In this document: positions 41,186 through 51,910 of the stretch, piece after piece
How the letters are laid out: the number at the start of each line of letters is the position of its first letter
Numbering within the stretch: the first letter of the stretch is position 1
Assembly (NCBI RefSeq): GCF_003634275.1
Contig: NZ_RBWY01000002.1
Location: 62,001 to 126,000 of the forward strand
DNA from: Orbus hercynius
GTDB lineage: Bacteria > Pseudomonadota > Gammaproteobacteria > Enterobacterales > Orbaceae
DNA length: 64,000 nucleotides
Direction of reading: 5' to 3'
Notes under the pieces: generated by a model
What the model saw: the letters and a program-made list of their open reading frames with translations, nothing else
Told to the model about the DNA's origin: nothing
Database searches by the model: none
Made by a program: the position numbers and the translations under genes

Positions 41186-41244
41186 AATAAAAAAGCAGTA
41201 AGGATAGCTGCTTCAAACCTGACTATGATTGTGAGGATAGACTA

Positions 41245-41703
41245 ATGAAAGAAGAAATAACCGAATCTGAAGCACCTACTGTTTCATTAGGAAAAAAACT
41301 AGCAAATTTGCGCCTAGAGCAAGGATTAACGCAGCGTAATATTGCCAGCAAGATACACGTTAAAACTTCGATAATAGAAGATATTGAACTAGATAAAACA
41401 GTGAATGCTCCCGCCGTTTTTTTAAGAGGTTATATTAAACACTATGCCACAATTGTTGGCTTACCGGTAACAGAATACCAAGAGTATCTAGACCAATTAT
41501 CCAATCAACAATCATCAAACACGATGAAGAATTATTCCAATAAAGAGCAAAACAAACGTAATGGTAAAAGATTATTATTTATCAGTATTTTTATTTTGGT
41601 AATCATCGTTGGCGTGACGGCATTTTTCACTTGGCAAGATAATAAAAGTGAGCTTATAGAAGTTACTCACTATATCTCTAAAACACCATCAACGAATAGC
41701 TAA
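41245..41703 (+). CDS. rodZ: cell shape protein RodZ, short form
   Basis: RodZ anchors MreB filaments to the inner membrane. The 152-residue protein keeps the N-terminal Cro-like helix-turn-helix (about 16-75, LRLEQGLTQRNIASKI, FLRGYIKHYA) and one membrane helix (about 110-130). It then has only about 22 periplasmic residues. E. coli RodZ is 337 residues with a periplasmic beta domain (DUF4115) that is absent here. A hairpin closes the gene right after the stop and no displaced domain is visible downstream, so this looks like true reduction, not a recent frameshift. Its place before ispG is the enteric one. Confidence 0.88.
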   Translation: MKEEITESEAPTVSLGKKLANLRLEQGLTQRNIASKIHVKTSIIEDIELDKTVNAPAVFLRGYIKHYATIVGLPVTEYQEYLDQLSNQQSSNTMKNYSNKEQNKRNGKRLLFISIFILVIIVGVTAFFTWQDNKSELIEVTHYISKTPSTNS

Positions 41704-41741
41704 AATAACGAATGAATAGATTTTTTATATCACTCACTTAA

Positions 41742-41792
41742 ACGGATAGGATTATTTTAAGGAATAATCTATCCGTAATACTTAGTATTTTT
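41742..41792 (+). terminator. strong hairpin and terminator after rodZ
   Basis: ACGGATAG (41742-41749) pairs with CTATCCGT (41769-41776), extended by ATTATT/AATAAT past one bulged G. A small AATAC/GTATT stem then leads into a T-run (41777-41792). ispG must therefore have its own promoter in the remaining 120 bases. Confidence 0.7.
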
Positions 41793-41916
41793 TACCTACA
41801 CTACCCATATTTTGAAACAAAACACTACCCAGCTAATTTTTCCTATTACTTACAGACATTTTTGATAAATCTTGCTAAGATTAGCGCAAATTATTTTATT
41901 CTAGTTAGGCTGATGT

Positions 41917-43026
41917 ATGAGCTATTCGGATTCACCAATTAAGCGACGAGAATCCACCCGAATTTATGTGGGTAATGTACCCATTGGTGCTGGTGCACCA
42001 ATTGCGGTTCAATCAATGACAAACACACGTACAACTGATGTCGAAAAAACCGTTGCACAAATTCAATCACTTGAGCGAGTTGGCGTTGATATTGTGCGAG
42101 TGTCCGTGCCAACACTTGAGGCTGCGGAAGCATTTAAGCTAATAAAACAACAAGTAAATGTACCATTAATCGCTGATATTCATTTTGATTATCGTATTGC
42201 ACTGAAAGTCGCAGAATATGGCGTAGACTGTTTACGTATCAATCCAGGGAATATTGGTAACGAAAGCCGTATCCGTAGCGTTGTGGAATGCGCTCGAGAT
42301 AACAATATTCCTATTCGTATTGGTGTCAATGCGGGTTCTCTTGAAAAAGATATTCAAGAAAAATATGGTGAGCCAACGCCTGAAGCAATCGTTGAATCAG
42401 CAATGCGTCACGTTGAAATTTTAAATAAACTCAATTTTGATCAATTTAAGGTCAGTGTTAAAGCTTCTGACGTATTTACCGCAATTGCCGCTTATCGTCT
42501 ACTTGCAACACAAATTAAACAACCACTACATTTAGGTATTACTGAAGCAGGTGGGGCAAGAAGTGGCTCCATCAAATCCGCAATTGGCTTAGGAATGCTA
42601 CTTGCCGAAGGCATTGGCGATACACTGCGTGTATCACTTGCGGCCGATCCGGCGGAAGAAGTCAAAGTTGGATTCGATATATTAAAATCATTACGCATCC
42701 GTTCGCGCGGTATAAACTTTATTGCCTGCCCAACGTGTTCAAGGCAAGAGTTTGATGTCATTAATACCGTCAACGAACTAGAACGACGACTAGAAGATAT
42801 TATTACGCCAATGGATATTTCGATTATTGGCTGCGTTGTAAACGGTCCAGGAGAAGCTTTAGCCTCAACAATGGGTGTTGCGGGTGGCAACAAGAAAAGT
42901 GGTTTTTATGAAGATGGCGTTAGAATTGCAAGAATCGATAATGATGCAATGATCGATGAATTAGAAACAAAAATTCGCGCTAAAGCCCAGCTTTTAGCCA
43001 ATAAAATCGACATTAAAACTGAATAA
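41917..43026 (+). CDS. ispG: 4-hydroxy-3-methylbut-2-enyl-diphosphate synthase IspG
   Basis: IspG (GcpE) is the [4Fe-4S] enzyme of the penultimate step of the MEP isoprenoid pathway. The 369 residues are close to E. coli (372). Conserved: [23 protein letters not shown], the barrel segment [11 protein letters not shown], and cluster cysteines in ACPTCSRQ and [12 protein letters not shown]. It stands 24 bases before hisS and probably forms an operon down to yfgJ. Confidence 0.97.
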   Translation: MSYSDSPIKRRESTRIYVGNVPIGAGAPIAVQSMTNTRTTDVEKTVAQIQSLERVGVDIVRVSVPTLEAAEAFKLIKQQVNVPLIADIHFDYRIALKVAEYGVDCLRINPGNIGNESRIRSVVECARDNNIPIRIGVNAGSLEKDIQEKYGEPTPEAIVESAMRHVEILNKLNFDQFKVSVKASDVFTAIAAYRLLATQIKQPLHLGITEAGGARSGSIKSAIGLGMLLAEGIGDTLRVSLAADPAEEVKVGFDILKSLRIRSRGINFIACPTCSRQEFDVINTVNELERRLEDIITPMDISIIGCVVNGPGEALASTMGVAGGNKKSGFYEDGVRIARIDNDAMIDELETKIRAKAQLLANKIDIKTE

Positions 43027-43050
43027 TTAACTTCTATTAGTGAATTAAAA

Positions 43051-44352
43051 ATGGCAGAGAAAAAAATACAATCTATTCGAGGGATGAATGATTTACTCCC
43101 AACAGAAAGTGCGCTTTGGCAACAGGTCGAAAAAACCGTCAAAATGATTCTAAATAGCTACGGTTATAATGAAATTCGTACCCCTATTGTGGAAGATACT
43201 GGGCTTTTTAAACGCGCAGTCGGTGAAGTTACCGATATCGTAGAAAAAGAGATGTATACCTTTAATGATCGTAATGATGAAAGTATCACACTACGACCAG
43301 AGCTAACGGCTGGCTGCGTGCGCGCAGGTATTGAGCATGGATTATTATATAACCAAGAACAACGATTATGGTATTTTGGTCCTGCATTTCGATACGAAAA
43401 ACCACAAAAAGGACGTTATCGTCAATTTCATCAATTCGGTGTTGAGGTGTTTGGTCTTGAAGGACCCGGGATTGATGCGGAATTAATCATACTAACCGCT
43501 AGATTGTGGAAAGCATTAGGCATTGACCAACATACATCATTAGAGCTCAATAGCATTGGTTCATTAGAAGCGAGGGCTGAATATAAACACGCTTTAGTGC
43601 AATATTTAGAAGCGCATAAAGAGCAGCTTGATGAAGATTGTAAGCGCCGTATGTATACCAACCCGTTACGTGTGCTTGACTCTAAAAATCCTAGCTTACA
43701 AGAAATACTCAATAATGCACCAAAATTATTCGATTATTTAGATAGTGAATCTAAAAATCATTTTGATGGTTTATGTCAACTACTTAATAATGCAGGAATC
43801 AACTACACCGTTAATCAGCGCTTAGTGCGAGGCCTTGATTACTATAATCGTACTGTTTTTGAATGGGTGACAAATAGCCTTGGTGCGCAAGGGACCGTCT
43901 GTGGGGGGGGGCGCTATGATGGATTAGTTAGCCAACTTGGTGGGCAAGCAACACCAGGCGTTGGATTTGCCATTGGATTTGAACGCTTAGTATTACTTAT
44001 TCAAACCGTCAACAACACGTTGAAAAATGATAATACTATTGATGTTTATATGATATCATCTGCCGAATTAATTGAAGGCAAGCATACTACCGCAATCGCT
44101 CAACAATTAGCCGAAAAAATTCGTGATATAATGCCCGAAAAACGTATTATGACCAACTATGGCACAACCAATTTTAAAAAACAATTTACGAAAGCAGACA
44201 AATACGGCGCTAAAATTGCAGTAATTATCGGCGGCAATGAAGCGCTAGAAAATACAGCTGTGATCAAAGAATTACAAACAGGCAATCAATATGCACTACC
44301 ACAAGAGATGATTGCTGAAAAATGTTTAGAAATACTGGAAAAGGGAGAATAA
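43051..44352 (+). CDS. hisS: histidyl-tRNA synthetase
   Basis: Charges tRNA-His, whose gene is also in this window. The 433-residue class II synthetase shows motif 2 ([20 protein letters not shown]), the His-specific [13 protein letters not shown] and CGGGRYDGL, and the C-terminal anticodon-binding domain. The three glycines of CGGGR are coded GGG GGG GGG, forming a nine-G tract (43903-43911) unusual in this AT-rich sequence. The frame is intact. The gene ends one base before the yfgM start. Confidence 0.97.
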   Translation: MAEKKIQSIRGMNDLLPTESALWQQVEKTVKMILNSYGYNEIRTPIVEDTGLFKRAVGEVTDIVEKEMYTFNDRNDESITLRPELTAGCVRAGIEHGLLYNQEQRLWYFGPAFRYEKPQKGRYRQFHQFGVEVFGLEGPGIDAELIILTARLWKALGIDQHTSLELNSIGSLEARAEYKHALVQYLEAHKEQLDEDCKRRMYTNPLRVLDSKNPSLQEILNNAPKLFDYLDSESKNHFDGLCQLLNNAGINYTVNQRLVRGLDYYNRTVFEWVTNSLGAQGTVCGGGRYDGLVSQLGGQATPGVGFAIGFERLVLLIQTVNNTLKNDNTIDVYMISSAELIEGKHTTAIAQQLAEKIRDIMPEKRIMTNYGTTNFKKQFTKADKYGAKIAVIIGGNEALENTAVIKELQTGNQYALPQEMIAEKCLEILEKGE

Positions 44353-44353
44353 C

Positions 44354-45073
44354 GTGAGTCATTCTGATAGTGAAGATCAATTTCTAGCAATGAGAGAATT
44401 TTTTACTAAAACATGGAAAATATTTATTGCCGTGATAGTCATTGGGCTACTTGCCTTTTGGGGATGGCGATACTGGCAATCTTACCAAGTCGAAAAAATC
44501 ACAGTAGCATCAGATCAATATGAGCAATTACTCTCTAAATTAGCCGCCGATAACTCAGCAACAACTGAAATTGATGAGCTAATTGCTTTCGCTAAAAATA
44601 CCGATACCATTTATAGTGTGTTTGCTAGCTTGAAAGCAGCACAAATTTATGTGCAAGATCTTAAAGATTATGCTGGTGCTGAAACATTACTTACCGATGC
44701 CAGCAAAAAAACTGATTCAGAGCCCGTGCTTGCAATTATCAATATTCGCCTTGCAAGATTACAATATCAACTTGGCAAATATGATGAAAGCTTAAAAACA
44801 CTTGATAAAGTTACTAACGAAAATTGGTCAGTTATCGTTAATGATATCCGTGGCGATATATTCGTAAAAACAGAACACTATCAACAAGCCTGTAATGCTT
44901 ATAATGTAGCATTATCGTCTAAACCAACCGCTGATTTAGAAAAAAGTATTAAGCTAAAACTGAATCGTGCTGAGTATTTACTAGCAGAACAAGATGCTCT
45001 GGCAAAGCAACAAGTGGCGCAAGAGGCTAAAAGTAATCAAGCCGTAACAAGCGAACAAAAACCGCAACCGTAG
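44354..45073 (+). CDS. yfgM: YfgM, ancillary SecYEG translocon subunit
   Basis: YfgM is a single-pass inner-membrane protein with a periplasmic TPR domain that works with PpiD near SecYEG. The 239-residue protein has a membrane helix at about 19-39 (KIFIAVIVIGLLAFWGW), a YWQSY start to the periplasmic part, and helical repeats to about 215. The tail is Gln/Lys-rich. It starts at GTG 44354, with GGGAG upstream, one base after the hisS stop. Position between hisS and bamB is conserved. Confidence 0.9.
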   Translation: MSHSDSEDQFLAMREFFTKTWKIFIAVIVIGLLAFWGWRYWQSYQVEKITVASDQYEQLLSKLAADNSATTEIDELIAFAKNTDTIYSVFASLKAAQIYVQDLKDYAGAETLLTDASKKTDSEPVLAIINIRLARLQYQLGKYDESLKTLDKVTNENWSVIVNDIRGDIFVKTEHYQQACNAYNVALSSKPTADLEKSIKLKLNRAEYLLAEQDALAKQQVAQEAKSNQAVTSEQKPQP

Positions 45074-45105
45074 TATGTAAAAACACTTATTTGTAGGGAA
45101 ATAAC

Positions 45106-46290
45106 ATGAATTTGCGTAAATATTTTTTAGCTAGTGCATTAGTGGTATCGTTAGCCTCAATGACAACGGGCTGTTCACTTTTTGGTGGTGAAGAAGATAC
45201 CATTACTGTCTCGCCATCTCCAGAAACTCAAACGCTATTTCCATTAAACCAAATCTGGAGTAATAGTTTATCTGGTAATGCAAAAATATATTCTTTGTTA
45301 TCTCCGACGGTTAATAACAATATTGTTTATGCTGCAGGGCGAAGTGGCCAAGTAAAAGCGATTGAACTGGCAAGCGGTAAAACGCTGTGGAATGTCGATT
45401 TATCAAATAGCTCGCTATTTCGCAGTCAATCTGCGCTGCTCTCAGGTGGCGTTAGCGCTGATGATAAACATGTCTATTTAGGTAGTGAACGCGCTCAAGC
45501 TTACGCATTAGATAAAAGTACCGGAGCTATTATTTGGCAAAAATCGGTAAAAGGCGAAGTACTGGCCAAACCGATTTCGGTAGATAATAATGTCATAATT
45601 AATACGGCAAATGGGTATTTACAAGCATTAGCCCAAGATAGTGGTGATAATGTTTGGGAAACAAACATGGAGATTCCCGCTCTAACATTGAGAGGCCAAT
45701 CGACGCCAGCTGCCGCTTATGGTGCGATCGTACTGGGTGATGATGATGGTCATGTTAATGCTTATTTTGCCAAAGATGGACAACTAATTTGGCAACAACG
45801 TATCTCTCAACCACAAGGCTCAACTGAAATTGCTAAACTTAACGACGTTGATACAACCCCTATTATAGAACAAGGTTTAGTGTACGCCATTGGCTATAAC
45901 GGTAATATCGTTGCACTTGACTTAAGTAATGGTTCAACGGTTTGGAAGAAAGCGCTAGGCTCAACACACAGTTTTGTTATCCAACAAAATCATATTGTTG
46001 TGGTAGATCAAGATGATAATGTTTATGCGCTATCTAAAAATGGTGGTACCGTCATCTGGAAACAATCTGACTTATTACATAGACAATTAACCGATCCCGT
46101 CATTTATCAAAATTATGTCGTGGTTGGTGATTTTGAAGGCTATCTTTACCTCATTGATATCAGCTCAGGCGATATTGTATCAAAAACACAAGTTAGCAGT
46201 AGTGGTTTAGCCGCTAAACCAATTGTCGCTGACGATAAAATTATTATTCAGGCTAAAAATGGTAATGTTTATGCCTATAGCCAAAAATAA
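45106..46290 (+). CDS. bamB: outer membrane protein assembly factor BamB
   Basis: BamB is the beta-propeller lipoprotein of the Bam complex. The 394-residue protein has a lipoprotein signal with lipobox TTGC (Cys23) followed by Ser, compatible with outer membrane sorting. Repeats of the PQQ/WD-like type recur (IELASGKTLWNVDL, DKSTGAIIWQKSV, DLSNGSTVWKKAL, SKNGGTVIWKQSD), giving the eight-bladed propeller. The enteric order yfgM-bamB-der is kept. Confidence 0.95.
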   Translation: MNLRKYFLASALVVSLASMTTGCSLFGGEEDTITVSPSPETQTLFPLNQIWSNSLSGNAKIYSLLSPTVNNNIVYAAGRSGQVKAIELASGKTLWNVDLSNSSLFRSQSALLSGGVSADDKHVYLGSERAQAYALDKSTGAIIWQKSVKGEVLAKPISVDNNVIINTANGYLQALAQDSGDNVWETNMEIPALTLRGQSTPAAAYGAIVLGDDDGHVNAYFAKDGQLIWQQRISQPQGSTEIAKLNDVDTTPIIEQGLVYAIGYNGNIVALDLSNGSTVWKKALGSTHSFVIQQNHIVVVDQDDNVYALSKNGGTVIWKQSDLLHRQLTDPVIYQNYVVVGDFEGYLYLIDISSGDIVSKTQVSSSGLAAKPIVADDKIIIQAKNGNVYAYSQK

Positions 46291-46320
46291 CATTTAATAG
46301 CCTTTAAAAAGAGAATTGAC

Positions 46321-47793
46321 ATGATACCGGTCATTGCATTAGTTGGTCGTCCAAATGTAGGAAAATCAACATTATTTAATAAATTAACAAAAACACGAGA
46401 TGCGCTTGTCGCTGATTTTCCAGGCCTTACTCGCGATCGTAAGTATGGCCGAGCCGAAATTCAAGGGCATGAATATATTGTGATCGATACTGGTGGTATT
46501 GACGGTAGCGAAGAAGGTATCGAAAGCTTTATGGCCGAGCAGTCCTTACAAGCAATCGAAGAAGCTGATATCGTTTTATTTATGGTTGATGCCCGCGCAG
46601 GCGTTATGCCTGCGGATCATGCGATTGCTAAACACTTACGTAGCCGCGAAAAACCAACATTTTTGGTTGTGAATAAAACTGACGGTTTAGATGCAGACGT
46701 GGTAATGAATGAATTTTATGAATTGGGGCTAGGAGATGTGTATCCGATCGCAGCAAGTCATGGACGTGGTGTTACCACATTGATCGAAACCGTGTTAGAT
46801 CCTATTTTTGAATTTGAAGATCAAACCGTCTTTAACGATGAAGATGATGATCGGCACGATCTGCCTGAATCCTATGATGATTCCATCTTAGATGATGTCG
46901 AAAGCCTGATTAATCAGCCGATTAAAGTCGCAATCGTCGGCAGACCAAATGTTGGTAAATCGACGCTAACCAATCGTATCTTAGGTGAAGATCGCGTTGT
47001 TGTTTATGATATGCCAGGTACTACCCGTGATAGTATTTACATCCCGATGACTCGAGATGAACGCGAATACGTGTTGATTGACACCGCTGGTGTTAGAAAG
47101 CGCGGTAAAATATCGGAAACCGTTGAAAAATTCTCAGTGATCAAAACGCTGCAAGCAATTGAAGATGCGAACGTTGTTATTTTAGTGATTGATGCTAGAG
47201 AAGGGATAGCCGATCAAGATTTATCACTATTAGGATTTATTATTAACAGCGGGCGTTCCCTCGTTATTGCTGTCAATAAATGGGATGGCTTAGCTCAAGA
47301 CGTCAGAGAACAAATTAAAACGACGCTTGATGATCGATTAGATTTTATTGATTTTGCGCGTTTACATTTTATTTCAGCCCTGCATGGTAGCGGCGTTGGT
47401 AACTTATTTGATTCCATTCAAGAAGCTTATGACTGTGCAACAAGGCGTGTCAATACAGCGTTACTGACTAAAATCATGCAGATGGCACAAGATGATCATC
47501 AACCACCATTAGTACAAGGTCGCCGAGTTAAATTAAAATATGCTCATGCTGGAGGTTATAATCCACCAATTGTGGTCATACATGGTAACCAAGTCACTGA
47601 CTTACCTGACTCTTATAAGCGTTATTTGATGAACTATTTTAGACGTTCATTAAAAATAATGGGTTCACCAATTCGCGTTCAATTTAAAGAAGGTAATAAC
47701 CCTTATGAAGGCAAAAAGAACTCATTAACCACGTCTCAACAGCGTAAACGACGACGTTTACTAAAACATGTTAAGAGCAGGGGACGCCGCTAG
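46321..47793 (+). CDS. der: ribosome-associated GTPase Der (EngA)
   Basis: Der is an essential double-G-domain GTPase of 50S maturation. At 490 residues it equals E. coli. The first domain has [15 protein letters not shown] and NKTD; the second has GRPNVGKST again, [10 protein letters not shown] and NKWD. Between them lies an acidic linker ([17 protein letters not shown]). The C-terminal KH-like domain is followed by a basic tail ([18 protein letters not shown]). yfgJ starts two bases later. Confidence 0.97.
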   Translation: MIPVIALVGRPNVGKSTLFNKLTKTRDALVADFPGLTRDRKYGRAEIQGHEYIVIDTGGIDGSEEGIESFMAEQSLQAIEEADIVLFMVDARAGVMPADHAIAKHLRSREKPTFLVVNKTDGLDADVVMNEFYELGLGDVYPIAASHGRGVTTLIETVLDPIFEFEDQTVFNDEDDDRHDLPESYDDSILDDVESLINQPIKVAIVGRPNVGKSTLTNRILGEDRVVVYDMPGTTRDSIYIPMTRDEREYVLIDTAGVRKRGKISETVEKFSVIKTLQAIEDANVVILVIDAREGIADQDLSLLGFIINSGRSLVIAVNKWDGLAQDVREQIKTTLDDRLDFIDFARLHFISALHGSGVGNLFDSIQEAYDCATRRVNTALLTKIMQMAQDDHQPPLVQGRRVKLKYAHAGGYNPPIVVIHGNQVTDLPDSYKRYLMNYFRRSLKIMGSPIRVQFKEGNNPYEGKKNSLTTSQQRKRRRLLKHVKSRGRR

Positions 47794-47794
47794 T

Positions 47795-48043
47795 ATGACC
47801 GAAGTAGCACAGAATATGGTGGCAGAGGGAATATGTCCAACCTGTCACCAGTCGATGCAACAACAAAGCCCAAGGGACTATTATTGCCAAGTATGTGCAC
47901 AGCACTATTATGAAAACTATATTTGCCCTATCTGTAACAAAACGTTAGAGCAAATAAAAGGCTGCGGTGCAATTAACTATTTATGCCAAACCGATGGATT
48001 AATATCTGGCAGTAAAGTGATATATCAGTATCTAGCACAATAG
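47795..48043 (+). CDS. yfgJ: zinc-ribbon protein YfgJ
   Basis: A small protein of 82 residues from ATG 47795, chosen because it follows the der stop at once and has AGGGG upstream; the frame opens earlier inside der. It has three or four cysteine pairs of zinc-ribbon type: CPTC, CQVC, CPIC and the CGAINYLCQ motif, with the family ending DGLISGSKV. E. coli YfgJ (71 residues) is at the same place after der. The function is unknown. Confidence 0.85.
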   Translation: MTEVAQNMVAEGICPTCHQSMQQQSPRDYYCQVCAQHYYENYICPICNKTLEQIKGCGAINYLCQTDGLISGSKVIYQYLAQ

Positions 48044-48061
48044 CTAAGTTAAACAAATTAA

Positions 48062-48727
<666 letters not shown>

Positions 48728-48751
48728 ATATTGCCAAGTAATGCCGATAAT

Positions 48752-48779
48752 GAGCGCGATGCTTTCGCGCTCGTTTTTT
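48752..48779 (+). terminator. intrinsic terminator after adk
   Basis: GAGCGCGA (48752-48759) pairs with TCGCGCTC (48765-48772), loop TGCTT, followed by G and six T. Confidence 0.93.
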
Positions 48780-48856
48780 ATCTACCATCAAATATAAAAT
48801 CAAGCTATATCAATTTGTTATATTAATCTTGCTACACATTTCATAAAACATCTCAC

Positions 48857-48889
48857 CTTAAGGTTTTCTTAAGCTTCAAAATCTATACT
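48857..48889 (+). promoter_or_regulatory. PmrA box and promoter of the ybjG-like/eptA/pmrAB operon
   Basis: CTTAAG (48857-48862), five bases GTTTT, then CTTAAG (48868-48873) is an exact match to the direct-repeat PmrA (BasR) box. TATACT (48884-48889) follows 10 bases later, so PmrA would stand in place of a -35 element, as at known PmrA-activated promoters. The first gene starts at 48931. Confidence 0.88.
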
Positions 48890-48930
48890 TTCATCCATCA
48901 GTTTATTTTGCTATATGAAAGGTATAAACA

Positions 48931-49548
48931 ATGTTAAACACAATTAATACACAACTCTTCATGCTCATTAATGCGACACCAAATGCATCAAAATCGATGA
49001 TTTCTTTCGCTGTTTTTTGTGCTGAGTATTTAATTTATGCACCGATTATTATCATGTTAGTCTGCTGGTTTAAAAACCCCGCTAGCAGAAACTTAATTGC
49101 CAAAATAGCGTTAACAACATTAACGGCATTAATCATAGCCGCTATCTTACGCACTTTCATTAGTTCACCAAGACCTTTTGAGCTGTCAATTGGCACTAAT
49201 TTTTTATCGCATTCGAGCAGTAACTCTTTCCCAAGTAAGCATGCTGTATTTATTTTTGCCATTACCTTTGCACTGTTTAACGATTCAAAACAGCAAATTA
49301 TGCAAAAATATGCATTTATTGCCTGCTTATTCGTTGCGATGGTTATCTGTTGGTCACGAATCTATCTTGGGGTACATTGGCCATTAGATATTACCGCCGG
49401 AATAGTAGTAAGTGCATTAAGTGCTTATATTGTGCAGCGCAACTGGTTTAATTTAACTCAGCGATTTACTAAAATTCACACATCGTTATCGACTATCATG
49501 ATGAAATTTAAAGTACTCAAACACATCACAAAAAACTCAAACTCATAA
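48931..49548 (+). CDS. PAP2-family phosphatase, YbjG-like (undecaprenyl-diphosphate phosphatase)
   Basis: A 205-residue inner membrane phosphatase with about five or six helices. The N terminus (LFMLINATPNASKSMISFAVF) closely follows E. coli YbjG, which recycles undecaprenyl diphosphate. PAP2 motifs: RTFISSPRP (C1, with Arg for the usual Lys), SFPSKH (C2, where YbjG has SFPSDH) and SRIYLGVHWPLD (C3). The catalytic histidines remain. It leads the operon with eptA, 18 bases apart. A lipid A phosphatase role, as for LpxE beside eptA in Helicobacter pylori, is an alternative. Confidence 0.82.
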   Translation: MLNTINTQLFMLINATPNASKSMISFAVFCAEYLIYAPIIIMLVCWFKNPASRNLIAKIALTTLTALIIAAILRTFISSPRPFELSIGTNFLSHSSSNSFPSKHAVFIFAITFALFNDSKQQIMQKYAFIACLFVAMVICWSRIYLGVHWPLDITAGIVVSALSAYIVQRNWFNLTQRFTKIHTSLSTIMMKFKVLKHITKNSNS

Positions 49549-49566
49549 CAATAAGAACACATTATT

Positions 49567-51246
49567 ATGCTAAAAAAAATCTACACACTGTTTAGACAAA
49601 AAGCGATATCGGTCTCACTGCTAGTAAGCCTTATCGCCTTTTATCAAGCCACATTTTTAAATTTTACCTACTATAAGCACGTACTATCCGCTTTATCCAT
49701 TAATAGTCTTGATGACGTATTATTTTTCTGCACGATGCCGATTGTAGTTTTTTGTGTCATCAGCGCCTTACTGAGTGTGTTCATTTTTCCCAAACTGATC
49801 AAACTCATCGCTTGCTTACTAGTTATTATCGGCGCATGGCTTAGTTATTTTATGTCAACTTATAGCATCATGATCGATCGTGATATGTTACAAAATGCAC
49901 TCGATACTAACCAAGCTGAATCGTTTGCACTTGTTACGCCAAGCTTAATCATTAATGTGATCATTTTGGGTATTTTACCCTCACTATTGATTCTCTTTGT
50001 CCGAGTAAAACCGATAAAAAAATGGACCTATTATCTATTACGCAGAATGATAACCATTATCCTCTCAATCGCAGTTATTGCCTTAGTCGCCATGTTTTTT
50101 TATAAAAACTACGCCACATTTATGCGTAATAATAACGGTATTATCAAATATTTAATGCCATCAAATTATATTGTGGCAGTCTATAATCAATATAACTACT
50201 TACAATATCAGCGCATTCCGTTCACTGAGCTCGGCGATGATGCTTATCAAGTACCGATCAAAAATACCAATGGTCAAAAAAATGTAATGATCTTAATTGT
50301 TGGTGAAACGGCGCGCGCCAATAATTTCTCTTTAGGCGGTTATGACAAACCAACCAATAGCTTACTGGCTAAACAAAACGTTATTTATTTCCAAAACACT
50401 TCATCTTGTGGCACAGCAACGGCCTATTCACTACCATGCATGTTTTCAAATATGACGCGTGAGAACTATGAACCACAGCTTGCTAATAAACAATCTAATG
50501 CGCTAGATATTCTACAAAAAGCCGGCATCAATATTTTATGGGTTGATAATGATAGTGGCTGTAAAGGTGTTTGCGATCGCGTACCCAATGTTGATATTAC
50601 TGAAAAATATAAAAATAATTTCAAACAGTGTCGTGACGGAGTATGCTATGACGATATATTGTTTTCTGATTTACCACAGTATTTAGATAATATTAAAAGC
50701 GATACCTTAATTGTCTTACATACCATTGGCAGTCACGGACCAACTTATTATCAGCGCTATCCCGATGAATACAAAAAATTCACGCCAACTTGTGATACCA
50801 ACGAAATTAATCGCTGCTCACAAGAAGCCTTAATTAATACTTATGATAATACGATTGCTTACACTGATTCGATTATTAATCAGGCAATTAACTTACTAAA
50901 AAGCTATGATGACCGCTATAATACCTCGTTAATGTATCTTTCCGATCACGGTGAATCATTAGGAGAGAGTAATATCTATTTACATGGTATGCCGTATTCG
51001 GTTGCACCAAAATACCAAACACAAATTCCACTGCTCATTTGGCTATCAGATAAATATCAGCAGCAAGAAAATATTGATACCGACTGCTTAAGTCAACAAG
51101 CAAAAAATGATCAGTTTTCGCAAGATAATTTATTCCATTCTTTGCTCGGAATGTTTAATATTAAAACAACACAATATCAACCACAACTTAACCTCTTAAG
51201 CCGCTGCCAAATAGCGAATCAAGGCGAGATGGTGAAACCTTTATGA
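49567..51246 (+). CDS. eptA: lipid A phosphoethanolamine transferase EptA
   Basis: EptA adds phosphoethanolamine to lipid A phosphates, lowering binding of polymyxin and host cationic peptides. The 559-residue protein has five membrane helices (to about residue 180) and a periplasmic sulfatase-fold domain. Metal and catalytic motifs: VGETARANNFSLGGY (about 245-259), the probable nucleophile Thr285 in CGTATAYSLPCMFS, and SDHGESLGE. Several cysteines (CKGVC, CRDGVC) would form the domain's disulfides. It overlaps pmrA by four bases, as eptA-basR-basS in E. coli. Confidence 0.95.
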   Translation: MLKKIYTLFRQKAISVSLLVSLIAFYQATFLNFTYYKHVLSALSINSLDDVLFFCTMPIVVFCVISALLSVFIFPKLIKLIACLLVIIGAWLSYFMSTYSIMIDRDMLQNALDTNQAESFALVTPSLIINVIILGILPSLLILFVRVKPIKKWTYYLLRRMITIILSIAVIALVAMFFYKNYATFMRNNNGIIKYLMPSNYIVAVYNQYNYLQYQRIPFTELGDDAYQVPIKNTNGQKNVMILIVGETARANNFSLGGYDKPTNSLLAKQNVIYFQNTSSCGTATAYSLPCMFSNMTRENYEPQLANKQSNALDILQKAGINILWVDNDSGCKGVCDRVPNVDITEKYKNNFKQCRDGVCYDDILFSDLPQYLDNIKSDTLIVLHTIGSHGPTYYQRYPDEYKKFTPTCDTNEINRCSQEALINTYDNTIAYTDSIINQAINLLKSYDDRYNTSLMYLSDHGESLGESNIYLHGMPYSVAPKYQTQIPLLIWLSDKYQQQENIDTDCLSQQAKNDQFSQDNLFHSLLGMFNIKTTQYQPQLNLLSRCQIANQGEMVKPL

Positions 51247-51908
51247 AAATACTCATTACTGAAGATGATAGCCTCTTACAAAAGGGGCTATATAGCGCAC
51301 TTACCGCAGAAGGTTTTGTATGTGAAGTCGCCGAGAATGGCCAACAAGCGAGTCAATTTATGGAGATGTCACAATTTAGCTTAGTGATACTCGATCTCGG
51401 GCTACCTGACTGTGATGGATTACAGTTATTATCACACTGGCGCAAACAAAAAAATGCCATACCGGTGCTGATTTTAACCGCTCGAGATACCATCGAAGAC
51501 CGTGTAGAGGGCCTTGATTTGGGTGCCGATGATTACTTGATCAAACCCTTTGCACTAACAGAGCTACTAGCACGCGTCAGGGCGTTAATCCGCCGTAATC
51601 AAGGACAAATTGATAATCAGATTCACTGTGGGCCTTTTTTACTTGATCTTAGGCAGCAACAAGTTCAGTTTAACCAAACAGTCATCCCTTTAACAAGCAA
51701 GGAATTTGCAATTTTAACCCGCTTGATGAGTAAAGCTGAGCAACAAGTGCACCGGGATATACTGCAAAATGATCTCTATAATTGGAATAGCGATCCTAGC
51801 TCAAATGTGTTAGAAGTCCATATTCACAGTTTACGGCAAAAAATTGGTAAACACTATATTCGTACTATTCGCGGTTATGGTTATCAATTTACGCTAGAGA
51901 TTAATTAA
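51243..51908 (+). CDS. pmrA: response regulator PmrA (BasR)
   Basis: OmpR/PhoB-type regulator that activates lipid A modification genes. 221 residues: receiver domain with acidic pair Glu7-Asp8-Asp9, phospho-acceptor Asp51 (VILDLGLP) and conserved Lys in DYLIKPFAL; winged-helix domain from about 125 (SNVLEVHIHSLRQKIG, TIRGYGYQF). The assignment to PmrA rests on linkage with eptA and on the PmrA box in front of the operon. Start overlaps the eptA stop (ATGA). Confidence 0.92.
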   Translation: MKILITEDDSLLQKGLYSALTAEGFVCEVAENGQQASQFMEMSQFSLVILDLGLPDCDGLQLLSHWRKQKNAIPVLILTARDTIEDRVEGLDLGADDYLIKPFALTELLARVRALIRRNQGQIDNQIHCGPFLLDLRQQQVQFNQTVIPLTSKEFAILTRLMSKAEQQVHRDILQNDLYNWNSDPSSNVLEVHIHSLRQKIGKHYIRTIRGYGYQFTLEIN

Positions 51909-51910
51909 TA

